Positions 40,846 to 48,531 of a stretch of DNA of 64,000 bases are shown here, piece after piece. The position numbers were made by a program, and so were the translations under genes. Every line of letters starts with the position of its first letter. Position 1 is the first letter of the stretch. The stretch comes from an uncultured Oscillospiraceae bacterium (GTDB taxonomy: Bacteria > Bacillota > Clostridia > Oscillospirales > Oscillospiraceae): positions 24,674-88,673 of the forward strand of contig CANPVS010000005.1 in assembly GCA_947581795.1 (NCBI GenBank). Reading direction: 5' to 3'. The notes beneath the pieces were generated by a model, which saw nothing but the letters and a program-made list of their open reading frames with translations, was not told where the DNA came from and made no database searches.

Positions 40846-41784
40846 ATGGACGAGCCGTATGTGGGCCGCTTCGCGCCCAGCCCCTCCGGGTATATGCACC
40901 TGGGCAACCTTCTGGCCATGCTCCTGGCGTGGCTGGACTGCCGCGCCCATAACGGGCGGCTCATCTTCCGCATGGAGGACCTGGACCCGGTGCGCACACG
41001 GCCGGAATACGCCGCCGCCTTGGCGGAGGACCTGCGCTGGCTGGGTTTGGACTGGGACGAGGGTTACCCCGACCCGGCCTACTGCCAGTCCAACCGGACC
41101 GCCCTCTATGAGGAGGCGTTCCATGCCCTGGAGGAAAAGGGCCTTGTATACCCCTGCTGGTGCAGCCGGGCCCAGCGGCTGGCCGCCGCCAACGCGCCCC
41201 ATCCCGGCGAGGCGGTCCATGACCCCGGCTGCCGCTGCCGTCGTTATACCGTTCAGGAGCGGGCCGCCCTCATGGCCTCCGGTCGGATGCCCGCCTGGAA
41301 GGCGGCCGTGCCGGACGAGACGATCACTATTATTGATGGCCACTACGGCGCCTATACCCAGAACCTGGCCCGGGAGGGCGGGGACTTTATCATCCGCCGG
41401 GCAGATGGGATATACGCCTACCAGCTGGCGGTGAGCGTGGACGACATGCGCATGGGCGTGACCCGGGTAGTCCGGGGCCGGGACCTTCTCTCCTCCGCGC
41501 CCCGGCAGGCATGGCTCATCCGCACCCTTGGCGGCACGCCGCCGGGGTACTGCCACCTGCCCCTTCTCACCGGCAACAGGGAAAAGCTCTCCAAGCGGCT
41601 GGGAAGCCGCAGCACCGAGGCCCTTCGTAAGGAATACGACCCCCGGAAGCTGGTGGGAACGCTGGCCTTCATTGCGGGGCTGCTGCCCGCGCCGGAGCCC
41701 ATCTCCCCCGTTGAGCTCCTGCCTCTCTTCGACTGGAACAACATCCCCACCGGGGACATACCCATAGACGATCTTGACATCTGA
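40846..41784 (+). CDS. gluQ: Glutamyl-Q tRNA(Asp) synthetase
   Basis: GluQRS attaches glutamate to queuosine at the wobble base of tRNA-Asp. The 312-aa protein has the class I HIGH-like GRFAPSPSGYMHLGN, the cysteine cluster CWCS...DPGCRC that can bind zinc, and the KMSKR-like REKLSKRLG, and it lacks the anticodon-binding domain of full GluRS. The ATG at 40846 gives the natural N-terminus MDEPYVGRFAPSPSG; the much longer ORF-track start is in the pgsA region. It appears co-transcribed with galK, 27 nt downstream. Confidence 0.93.
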   Translation: MDEPYVGRFAPSPSGYMHLGNLLAMLLAWLDCRAHNGRLIFRMEDLDPVRTRPEYAAALAEDLRWLGLDWDEGYPDPAYCQSNRTALYEEAFHALEEKGLVYPCWCSRAQRLAAANAPHPGEAVHDPGCRCRRYTVQERAALMASGRMPAWKAAVPDETITIIDGHYGAYTQNLAREGGDFIIRRADGIYAYQLAVSVDDMRMGVTRVVRGRDLLSSAPRQAWLIRTLGGTPPGYCHLPLLTGNREKLSKRLGSRSTEALRKEYDPRKLVGTLAFIAGLLPAPEPISPVELLPLFDWNNIPTGDIPIDDLDI

Positions 41785-41811
41785 CGCCCACTGGGCGAAA
41801 AGGAGGAAGCC

Positions 41812-43092
41812 ATGGCCCCATCCACCCTCTCCCAGCGCCTCGCATCCGGCGCGCTGGACGAAAAGCTCACCTATCTCTACGGCCCCAAGCGCCTTGCCCG
41901 GGAACGGGACCGCTACGCCTACGTGCTGGAGCGGTTCGACACCGCCTTCGGCCGCCCGGCGGAGGCCTTCTTCACCGCCCCCGGCCGCACAGAGCTGGGC
42001 GGCAACCACACCGACCACCAGCACGGCCGGGTCCTGGCCGCCGGGGTGGATATGGACATCCTGGCCGCCGCGGTCCCCACCGGGTCCGGCAAGGTCCGGT
42101 TCCTGTCCGAGGGCTACTCCATGGTGGAGATAAGCCTATCGGAGCTGGACCCGGTACCCGGGGAGCGCAATACCACCGCCGCCCTTCTGCGGGGCGTGGC
42201 CGCCCGGTTCGACCAACTGGGCTGCGACCTCTCCGGCGCGGGCTTCGACGCCTACGCCGTGTCGGACGTGCCCGGCGGCAGCGGTCTCTCCTCCTCCGCC
42301 GCCTTTGAGGTGCTGGCGGGCAACATCTTCAACGACCTGTATTTCAACAACAAGTGCACTCCCGTGGAGCTGGCCCAGATCGGCCAGTACGCGGAGAACT
42401 TCTTCTTCGGCAAGCCCTGCGGCCTCATGGACCAGACCGCCTCCTCCGTGGGCGGCGTGGTGGCCATCGACTTCAAGGACCCGGCCCACCCTGTGGTGGA
42501 GCAGATCGACCTGGACCTCCACAAGGCGGGCTACGCCCTGTGCATTCTGGATTCCCGGGCGGGCCACGAGGACCTGACGGCGGAGTACGCCGCCATCACC
42601 GACGAGCTGAAGACCGTGAGCCGCCACTTCGGCAAGGAAGTCCTGCGGGAGGTATCCGAGGAGGAGTTCTCCTCCGCCATCCCCGCTCTGCGCAAAGAGG
42701 CCGGCGACCGGGCGGTGCTCCGGTCCATGCACTACTTCGACGAGAACGAACGGGCCCACGCCCAGGCCGAGGCTCTGAAGGCCGGGGATTTTGATGGCTT
42801 TTTGAAGCTGGCCTCCGCCTCCGGCCGGTCCTCCGCCCTCTATCTGCAAAACGTGGTGCCCACGGGCCAGACCGCCAACCAGGAGCTGATGCTCACCATC
42901 GCCCTGGCCAGCCACATTCTGAACGGCCGGGGCGCGGTCCGCGTCCACGGCGGCGGCTTCGGCGGCACGGCACAGGCCTTCGTGCCCCTGGACATGGCGG
43001 ACCAGTTCAAGGCCCGCATAGAGGCGGTCCTGGGCGAGGGCGCCTGCCACATCCTGAACGTCCGCCCGGTGGGCGGCATGAAGCTCTCGTAA
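41812..43092 (+). CDS. galK: Galactokinase
   Basis: Phosphorylates galactose to galactose-1-phosphate in the Leloir pathway. The 426-aa GHMP kinase has the signature GRTELGGNHTDHQHG, where the usual GEHTD is GNHTD, the ATP loop VPGGSGLSSSAAFEV and the C-terminal VHGGGFGGTAQAF. AAAAGGAGG precedes the ATG. It sits between gluQ and galT. Confidence 0.95.
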   Translation: MAPSTLSQRLASGALDEKLTYLYGPKRLARERDRYAYVLERFDTAFGRPAEAFFTAPGRTELGGNHTDHQHGRVLAAGVDMDILAAAVPTGSGKVRFLSEGYSMVEISLSELDPVPGERNTTAALLRGVAARFDQLGCDLSGAGFDAYAVSDVPGGSGLSSSAAFEVLAGNIFNDLYFNNKCTPVELAQIGQYAENFFFGKPCGLMDQTASSVGGVVAIDFKDPAHPVVEQIDLDLHKAGYALCILDSRAGHEDLTAEYAAITDELKTVSRHFGKEVLREVSEEEFSSAIPALRKEAGDRAVLRSMHYFDENERAHAQAEALKAGDFDGFLKLASASGRSSALYLQNVVPTGQTANQELMLTIALASHILNGRGAVRVHGGGFGGTAQAFVPLDMADQFKARIEAVLGEGACHILNVRPVGGMKLS

Positions 43093-43104
43093 GGAGGCGG
43101 TACC

Positions 43105-44592
43105 ATGATAGACACCTATATCGCGGAGCTCGTCCGCTATGGCATGGAGAAGGCCCTCATCGCCCCCACGGACATGACCTGGGCCGCCAACCGGCTGCTG
43201 GAGGCTTTGAAGCTGGACCGCTGGTCCGCCCCGGAGCCGGGGGAGCACCGGCCTTTGGAAGATATCCTGAAGGATATTCTGGACTGGTCGGTGGAAAACG
43301 GCCGCATCGAGGACGGTGTGGCCAGCCGGGACCTGTTCGACACCGAGCTCATGGGCCGGCTCACCCCCCGCCCCAGCGATGTGATCAGCGCGTTCCAGGC
43401 CCGCTATGCCAGAAGCCCCCAGGCCGCCACAGACTGGTACTATGACTTCTCCCAGAACACGGACTATATCCGCCGCTACCGTATCGCCAGGGACATGAAG
43501 TGGGTCACGCCCACGGAATACGGCGACATCGATATCACCATCAACCTCTCCAAACCGGAGAAGGACCCCCGGGCCATCGCCGCGGCGAAGAACGCTCCCC
43601 AGAACGCCTACCCCGCCTGCCAGCTCTGCGCCTCCAACGAGGGCTACGCCGGAAGGCTGGACCACCCCGCCCGGCAGAATCACCGCATTATCCCCCTCAC
43701 CCTGGACGGCCAGGACTGGTTCTTCCAGTACTCCCCCTACGTCTACTACAACGAGCACTGTATCGTCCTCAATTCCCGCCACATCCCCATGAAGATCGAC
43801 CGGTCCACCTTCCGGCGGCAGATGGACTTTCTGAAGCTCTTCCCCCACTATTTCCTGGGCAGCAACGCGGACCTGCCCATCGTGGGCGGCTCCATCCTGA
43901 GCCACGACCACTTCCAGGGCGGCCGCTACACCTTCGCCATGGCGAAGGCGCCCATTGAGACCCCCGTCTCCTTCCCCGGCTATGACGACGTGGAGGCGGG
44001 CCTGGTGAAGTGGCCCATGAGCGTGATTCGCATCCGCACTGCCGACCCGGACCGGCTGGTGGACCTGGCGGACAAAATACTGCTCGCCTGGCGGGGCTAC
44101 AGCGACCCGTCGGCGGGCATCCTGGCCGAGACGGAGGGCGAGCCCCACAACACCATCACCCCCATCGCCCGCATGCGGGAGGGGAAGTTCGAGCTGGATC
44201 TGGTGCTCCGGAACAACCGGACCACGGAAGAGTATCCCTTAGGGCTCTTCCACCCCCACCAGGAGCTGCACCACATCAAGAAGGAGAACATCGGCCTCAT
44301 CGAGGTGATGGGCCTGGCCGTCCTCCCCGCCCGGCTGAAGACAGAGCTGGCCGCGCTGGCGGACAAGCTGGTCACGGGCGGCGACATCCGTGGAGACGAG
44401 ACTCTCGCCAAGCACGCCGACTGGGCCGAGGACTTGCAAAAGAGATACACCTTCAACGCCGAGAACGCCCTGCCCATATTGCAGGACGAGGTGGGAAAGG
44501 TGTTCGCGAAGGTCCTGGAGCACGCGGGCGTCTACAAGCGCACGCCCGAGGGCCAGGCGGCCTTCCTCCGCTTCGTCGAGATCGTGAAATAA
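43105..44592 (+). CDS. galT: UDP-glucose-hexose-1-phosphate uridylyltransferase (class II GalT)
   Basis: Exchanges galactose-1-phosphate with UDP-glucose. The 495-aa sequence belongs to the Gram-positive class II GalT family (longer than the E. coli type): YYDFSQNTDYIR, YVYYNEHCIVLNSRHIPM, GGSILSHDHFQGGRYTFAM. TAAGGAGG lies 7 nt before the ATG. It is the last gene before a strong terminator. galE is not in the window. Confidence 0.95.
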   Translation: MIDTYIAELVRYGMEKALIAPTDMTWAANRLLEALKLDRWSAPEPGEHRPLEDILKDILDWSVENGRIEDGVASRDLFDTELMGRLTPRPSDVISAFQARYARSPQAATDWYYDFSQNTDYIRRYRIARDMKWVTPTEYGDIDITINLSKPEKDPRAIAAAKNAPQNAYPACQLCASNEGYAGRLDHPARQNHRIIPLTLDGQDWFFQYSPYVYYNEHCIVLNSRHIPMKIDRSTFRRQMDFLKLFPHYFLGSNADLPIVGGSILSHDHFQGGRYTFAMAKAPIETPVSFPGYDDVEAGLVKWPMSVIRIRTADPDRLVDLADKILLAWRGYSDPSAGILAETEGEPHNTITPIARMREGKFELDLVLRNNRTTEEYPLGLFHPHQELHHIKKENIGLIEVMGLAVLPARLKTELAALADKLVTGGDIRGDETLAKHADWAEDLQKRYTFNAENALPILQDEVGKVFAKVLEHAGVYKRTPEGQAAFLRFVEIVK

Positions 44593-44605
44593 CCGCATAC
44601 TGTGA

Positions 44606-44640
44606 GAGGGCTCCCCGTTTTTGGGAGCCCTCCTTTTTCT
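44606..44640. terminator. Bidirectional terminator after galT
   Basis: GAGGGCTCCC / GGGAGCCCTC, a 10-bp stem followed by CTTTTTCTTTT on the plus strand, with weaker symmetry for the convergent minus-strand gene. Confidence 0.9.
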
Positions 44641-44641
44641 T

Positions 44642-46348
44642 TTATTCCACCTTTTCCACGCTCTTCGCCAGGGCCAGCACCGCGTCCCGGTCCGCGGCCG
44701 GGCTTTGTCTCAGGTCGTTGATGCTCACGCCAAAGAGCAGATCCGTGTCCTCATTGTACCAATACACGGCACCGTAGTCCGGCAGCAACACCATCGCCGC
44801 TGGGTGCCCCTGGACGGTCTCGTCGGTGACCTCCCCGTCCGGGAACTTCTCCTCCATCCAATTGCGGATGGCTGGGACGTAGCCCGCCGGCTCCGTGGGC
44901 GAGTCCGTGATGCGGTAGTAGACGAGCGTATCCACCTCGCTCTCGGCAGGGGTATAACTGCCGCCGCAGGACAGCGCCTCGCCCTCCAGACCGATCCGAT
45001 CCGGATCCAGGGGTTCCTGGCGTCCCAAGAGCCCGTCGGCATAGGTCTCAGGGAGCGTGCTGAAGGCATATCGGCCCAACTGGGCGATAACGTCGGCGCT
45101 CTGCGCCTGCCTCTCCGCCGCCGCCGCGGTAATGGCCTCATTCCGGGCGTTTTCCCGCTCCTGCAGCGCCATCAACGCATCGGCCGTCTCTGGGTGGGCC
45201 GTGCCGTCGAACCGCGCCGCCAGGATCGCAAAGTCGACGCTGTCCGCGACGGTCTCCAGGTCCTCTCTCGTGATGGCAGGCGGAAGGTTCTCCCGCTTGT
45301 TCCGGACATAGCCGTCATAATACTCCTGCCACGCGGCCTCCTGCTCGGCCTCAGTCAGGTCCGGCTCGTTTTGCAGAATGTTCTCCATAATGAACGCTTT
45401 ATGCTCCTCGTCCAGGCTTGGGTCCGTGGCCGGGTCGTAGCTGGGGGCGCTGCCCGCGTTCACGCCCAGCTCCATATAGGCGCCGGCGCTCTCCGTCATG
45501 ATCTCCGCGCTGTTGGGGGCCATGTACAGGTCCACCGTCTCGCCGCTGACGGTGGTATACTGCCAGGCCTCCCCGTCCCCGGACAGCTCCGCGAAGCCGG
45601 AGATGGTGGCAAAAGAGCCCTTGGCGTTGACGAACATGCTCATGTCCACCCGGCGGTCCCCGGACAGAAGCTCCTGAAACTCCGCCTTGAAGCTGCCGTC
45701 GTCGTAGATATACCCGCCCACGTCATAGTTTGGGGCGATAGGGTCGATGGAATCATCGAAGAAGGGCTCCGTGCCCAAGGCTTCATAGAGGTCCTTCGAC
45801 TGATAATAGACCGCCATGTCCTGGTGGAGCGTCAGGCCGTACTTCTCCACAATGGCATCCAATGCGTCCGCCTGGTCCTGGAAGCTGGCGCCATAGAGCA
45901 GGGCGTAGTTGTCCGGCGTCTCGTGCCAGGAGTCGTCCACGCCCCGCGCCTGCCAGGGATCGTTCTCCATGGTCCTTTCCAGCCAGCCGCGCTGCCACGC
46001 CTCCCACTCGGTGTAGGCCTGGTACTCCGGCGTGCCCTGGTAGCCCGTCAGGGATATCCGCGTCGTGGGCCGCTCCGCCGCCTCTTCATCCGTCTCAAGC
46101 TCAAAGGGCTGTTCGATGACGTACTTGTCGATGAACATCTCATACACCGCGTAGGCGGTCACACCCAGGGCGGCGATGAGCGCCGCCGCGACCAGGCCCG
46201 TCCGGACCATCCGGCCCAGTCTCCGGGGCCTTCTCGCCCGGTCCAGTCCCTCGCGGACTATGGCAAGCACGTTGTCCGTGCCGATGGGGCTCCCCTCCAG
46301 AGGCAGGTCCCCCGGGCAGGTGCCGTCAAACAATTCAAACCAGTCCAT
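44642..46348 (-). CDS. Sigma-associated membrane protein with DUF4367-like C-terminus (probable anti-sigma factor)
   Basis: The 568-aa protein has a short cytoplasmic N-terminus, one membrane helix near 50-68 (GLVAAALIAALGVTAYAVYEM) and a large extracytoplasmic region. The C-terminal GHPAAMVLLPDYGAVYWYNEDTDLLFGVSI resembles DUF4367, often found in proteins encoded after ECF sigma genes. No zinc finger is visible, so the sigma-binding region differs from the other pair in the window. The ATG overlaps the sigma stop (TAATG). Confidence 0.8.
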   Translation of the reverse strand: MDWFELFDGTCPGDLPLEGSPIGTDNVLAIVREGLDRARRPRRLGRMVRTGLVAAALIAALGVTAYAVYEMFIDKYVIEQPFELETDEEAAERPTTRISLTGYQGTPEYQAYTEWEAWQRGWLERTMENDPWQARGVDDSWHETPDNYALLYGASFQDQADALDAIVEKYGLTLHQDMAVYYQSKDLYEALGTEPFFDDSIDPIAPNYDVGGYIYDDGSFKAEFQELLSGDRRVDMSMFVNAKGSFATISGFAELSGDGEAWQYTTVSGETVDLYMAPNSAEIMTESAGAYMELGVNAGSAPSYDPATDPSLDEEHKAFIMENILQNEPDLTEAEQEAAWQEYYDGYVRNKRENLPPAITREDLETVADSVDFAILAARFDGTAHPETADALMALQERENARNEAITAAAAERQAQSADVIAQLGRYAFSTLPETYADGLLGRQEPLDPDRIGLEGEALSCGGSYTPAESEVDTLVYYRITDSPTEPAGYVPAIRNWMEEKFPDGEVTDETVQGHPAAMVLLPDYGAVYWYNEDTDLLFGVSINDLRQSPAADRDAVLALAKSVEKVE

Positions 46349-46884
46349 TACCGTTCTCCTTTCGTCAGCTGCGTTTTGATGACATCCCGTCCCCGTTTCA
46401 GCCGCTGGCGGACAGCGTCCGCCGTCATGCCCAGCTTTTCGCCGATGTCCGGGGCGCTTTGGCAGAGGTAGTACCGGCGGAGGAATATCTCCCGGTCCGG
46501 CTCGCCCAAAGCGTCCACCGCGGCGAGGAGCGCCTTTCGCTCCTCCCTTTCCAGCACGCCGCTCTCCGGGCCCTCCACGGCCCCGTCCAGCTCGTCGTAT
46601 TCAAGCTCCGGCAGCGCGGACGCCCGGCGCAGCCTGTCGATGGCGCGGGTCCGGGCGATGGCGCCCAGGTAGCCCCGCACGGCGCCCTCCCGGACCTTTT
46701 CCCGGCTGCGCCACAACGTGAGGAACACGTCCGCCGCGACCTCCTCCCCGTCCTGCACGGAGAGGCGACCGCCGATGACGGCCCATACCACCGCACCCAC
46801 ATAGGGCGTATACCTTTTTACGAACCACTCCAGGGCCCGCTCGTCGCCCCGCTTCAGCCGTTCCAGTGCCTTTGTCTCATCCAA
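46348..46884 (-). CDS. ECF-type RNA polymerase sigma factor
   Basis: The 178-aa protein has region 2 (ALEWFVKRYTPYVGAVVWAVIG, VQDGEEVAADVFLTLWRSREK) and region 4 (LGEPDREIFLRRYYLCQSAPDIGEKLGMTADAVRQRLKRGRDVI). It starts at TTG with AAGGAGG 9 nt upstream; the nearby ATG is out of frame. It is paired with a DUF4367-type membrane protein as its probable regulator, and a candidate self-regulated promoter lies upstream. Confidence 0.92.
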   Translation of the reverse strand: MDETKALERLKRGDERALEWFVKRYTPYVGAVVWAVIGGRLSVQDGEEVAADVFLTLWRSREKVREGAVRGYLGAIARTRAIDRLRRASALPELEYDELDGAVEGPESGVLEREERKALLAAVDALGEPDREIFLRRYYLCQSAPDIGEKLGMTADAVRQRLKRGRDVIKTQLTKGER

Positions 46885-46916
46885 TTTCCTCCGCCTCCTT
46901 CAGCGCGCTCACTACG

Positions 46917-46946
46917 AATAACGCGCGTTCTGTCCCCGCCGTGACA
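46917..46946 (-). promoter_or_regulatory. Candidate autoregulated ECF promoter for the second sigma operon
   Basis: Minus strand: TGTCACG (46940-46946), 16 nt, CGTTATT (46917-46923). Same -35 form and spacing as the promoter before the first ECF gene (TGTAACG, 16 nt), but a different -10. Confidence 0.45.
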
Positions 46947-46953
46947 AGAAAAA

Positions 46954-46979
46954 AGGAGAGCCCGGCAAAGGGCTCTCCT
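46954..46979 (-). terminator. Intrinsic terminator after the coiled-coil gene
   Basis: AGGAGAGCCC / GGGCTCTCCT, a 10-bp stem with TTTTTTC following on the minus strand. It closes the uvrC-rsmD-coaD-coiled-coil transcript. Confidence 0.87.
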
Positions 46980-47000
46980 GATATTCAGATAAAGGCAGAC

Positions 47001-47501
47001 TTACTGTTCCCGCTGCTGGGTGGGAGCGCTGCTCACGCCCACGGAGGCGCTGCGGAACTTGGCGCGGGTCTTGCGCACGATCTCCAAAGCCTGGTTCATA
47101 GACTCCTCGGCATTCTGCATGGACTCGTTCAAATACTCGTTGGCGGCCTTTCGCAGTTCCCGGGACTTGTTGTCGGCGGTGGCGATCATCTCCTCCGCCC
47201 GGGCCTTGGCGGCGCGGACGACCTCCTGCTCCTCCACCATCTTCCGGGCCCGCTCCTCCGCCATCTTGCGGACGGATTCGGCCTCCTTCTTGGCGTTGCG
47301 GATAAACTCGTCGCGGGCAGACACAAGGCGTTTGGCCTCCGCCATCTCGGCGGGCAGCTGGGCCTTGATCTCCTCGATCAGGTCCAGGGCCTTCTCCCGG
47401 TCCACAAGGCACTTGTCGTTGCCCAGAGGGACGCCCCAGGCCTCTGAGATCATGGTGTACAGCATTTCGATCAGCTCAAGGATGCCCTGATTCTCGTTCA
47501 T
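47001..47501 (-). CDS. Coiled-coil protein (DivIVA/ATPase-stalk-like), encoded after coaD
   Basis: The 166-aa protein has a short N-terminal region (ILELIEMLYTMISEAWGVPLG) then a long heptad-rich helix from about 50 to 150 (AEAKRLVSARDEFIRNAKKEAESVRKM), and a disordered end. Such proteins next to coaD in Clostridia are often annotated as ATPase-like, but no nucleotide-binding motif is present; a scaffolding or cell-division role is inference. Its start overlaps the coaD stop (ATGA). Confidence 0.75.
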   Translation of the reverse strand: MNENQGILELIEMLYTMISEAWGVPLGNDKCLVDREKALDLIEEIKAQLPAEMAEAKRLVSARDEFIRNAKKEAESVRKMAEERARKMVEEQEVVRAAKARAEEMIATADNKSRELRKAANEYLNESMQNAEESMNQALEIVRKTRAKFRSASVGVSSAPTQQREQ

Positions 47502-47995
47502 TTCTCTGTCTGCCTCCTGATTTTTGTTTTCTCTACGATATCCGCTATGATCTCCTTCGGCACCAGCTCGGACAGGTCCGCCCCGTAGGCGGCCATCTCC
47601 TTCACCACAGTGGAGCTGAGGAAGGTGTATTTTTCGCTGGACGTCAGAAACAGCGTGTCCAGGCTCGGGTTCATCTTCTTGTTCACCAGGGCGATCTGAA
47701 ACTCATAGTCGAAGTCCGACACCGCCCGCAGGCCCTTCACGATCACGGCGCCCTCGAACTGCTTGGCGTACTCCGCCAGGAGCACGTCCGTGGTGGACAC
47801 CTCCACGTTCCCGAACCGCTTGGTGGACCGGCGGACCATGTCCATCCGCTCCTCGATGGTGAACATGGGCGTCTTAGCCCGGTTTTTCATCACGCAGACG
47901 ATCACCCTGTCAAATATCTTCGCCGCCCGGCGGACGATGTTCAGGTGCCCCAGGGTGATGGGGTCGAAGCTGCCGGGGATGATGGCAGTGGTCAT
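47498..47995 (-). CDS. coaD: Pantetheine-phosphate adenylyltransferase
   Basis: Makes dephospho-CoA from phosphopantetheine and ATP. The 165-aa protein has the nucleotidyltransferase motif GSFDPITLGHLNIVRRA, VKGLRAVSDFDYEFQIALVNKKM and the TSSEKYTFLSSTVVKEMA loop. It is coupled by ATGA overlaps to rsmD upstream and the coiled-coil gene downstream. Confidence 0.96.
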   Translation of the reverse strand: MTTAIIPGSFDPITLGHLNIVRRAAKIFDRVIVCVMKNRAKTPMFTIEERMDMVRRSTKRFGNVEVSTTDVLLAEYAKQFEGAVIVKGLRAVSDFDYEFQIALVNKKMNPSLDTLFLTSSEKYTFLSSTVVKEMAAYGADLSELVPKEIIADIVEKTKIRRQTEK

Positions 47996-48531
47996 GTGGC
48001 CTGTCTCCTGTAGGTGGTCAGGGAGATCTTCCCGTAATGATAGGTCCGGCCCCGCTCATAGAGGGCGGGAGCGGCGGGCATGGGCTCGTCCTGCATACTC
48101 TCGACCAGTATTATACCACCATCGTTCAAGATGTCAAATCCAAATACTTTTTGCAGAACCTTGTCGTAAAGCCCCTCGTGATAGGGCGGGTCCAGCAGGA
48201 CTAGGTCGAATTTTCCGCAGTTTTCCAGATACGTCAGCGCGTCCGCCCGGATGACCGGGGCCTGCATATGGCAGATCTCCAGATTCTTCCGCACCAGCGC
48301 CAGAGACGCGGGGCTCTGGTCCACGAACACGCACTCCCTGGCCCCCCGGCTCAACGCCTCGATGCCCAGCTGGCCCGTCCCGGCGAACAGGTCCAGCACC
48401 CGGCGGCCGGGCACGTCGAACTGGACGATGCTGAAAATGGCCTCCTTCACCATGTCGGTGGTGGGCCGGACGGACATATCCCGGGGCTCCATGAGCCTGC
48501 GGCCCCGGGCCGTGCCTGTGATCACGCGCAT
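47992..48531 (-). CDS. rsmD: 16S rRNA (guanine966-N2)-methyltransferase RsmD
   Basis: The 179-aa SAM enzyme starts MRVITGTARGRRL and has RPTTDMVKEAIFSI, the SAM loop VLDLFAGTGQLGIEALSRGA and the catalytic LVLLDPPYHEG (DPPY). The order rsmD-coaD is conserved across Firmicutes. The start overlaps the uvrC stop. Confidence 0.96.
   Translation of the reverse strand: MRVITGTARGRRLMEPRDMSVRPTTDMVKEAIFSIVQFDVPGRRVLDLFAGTGQLGIEALSRGARECVFVDQSPASLALVRKNLEICHMQAPVIRADALTYLENCGKFDLVLLDPPYHEGLYDKVLQKVFGFDILNDGGIILVESMQDEPMPAAPALYERGRTYHYGKISLTTYRRQAT

Noticed and set aside
42136-44148. 670-aa minus-strand ORF
   Set aside because: Antisense to galK and galT, which have all expected motifs.
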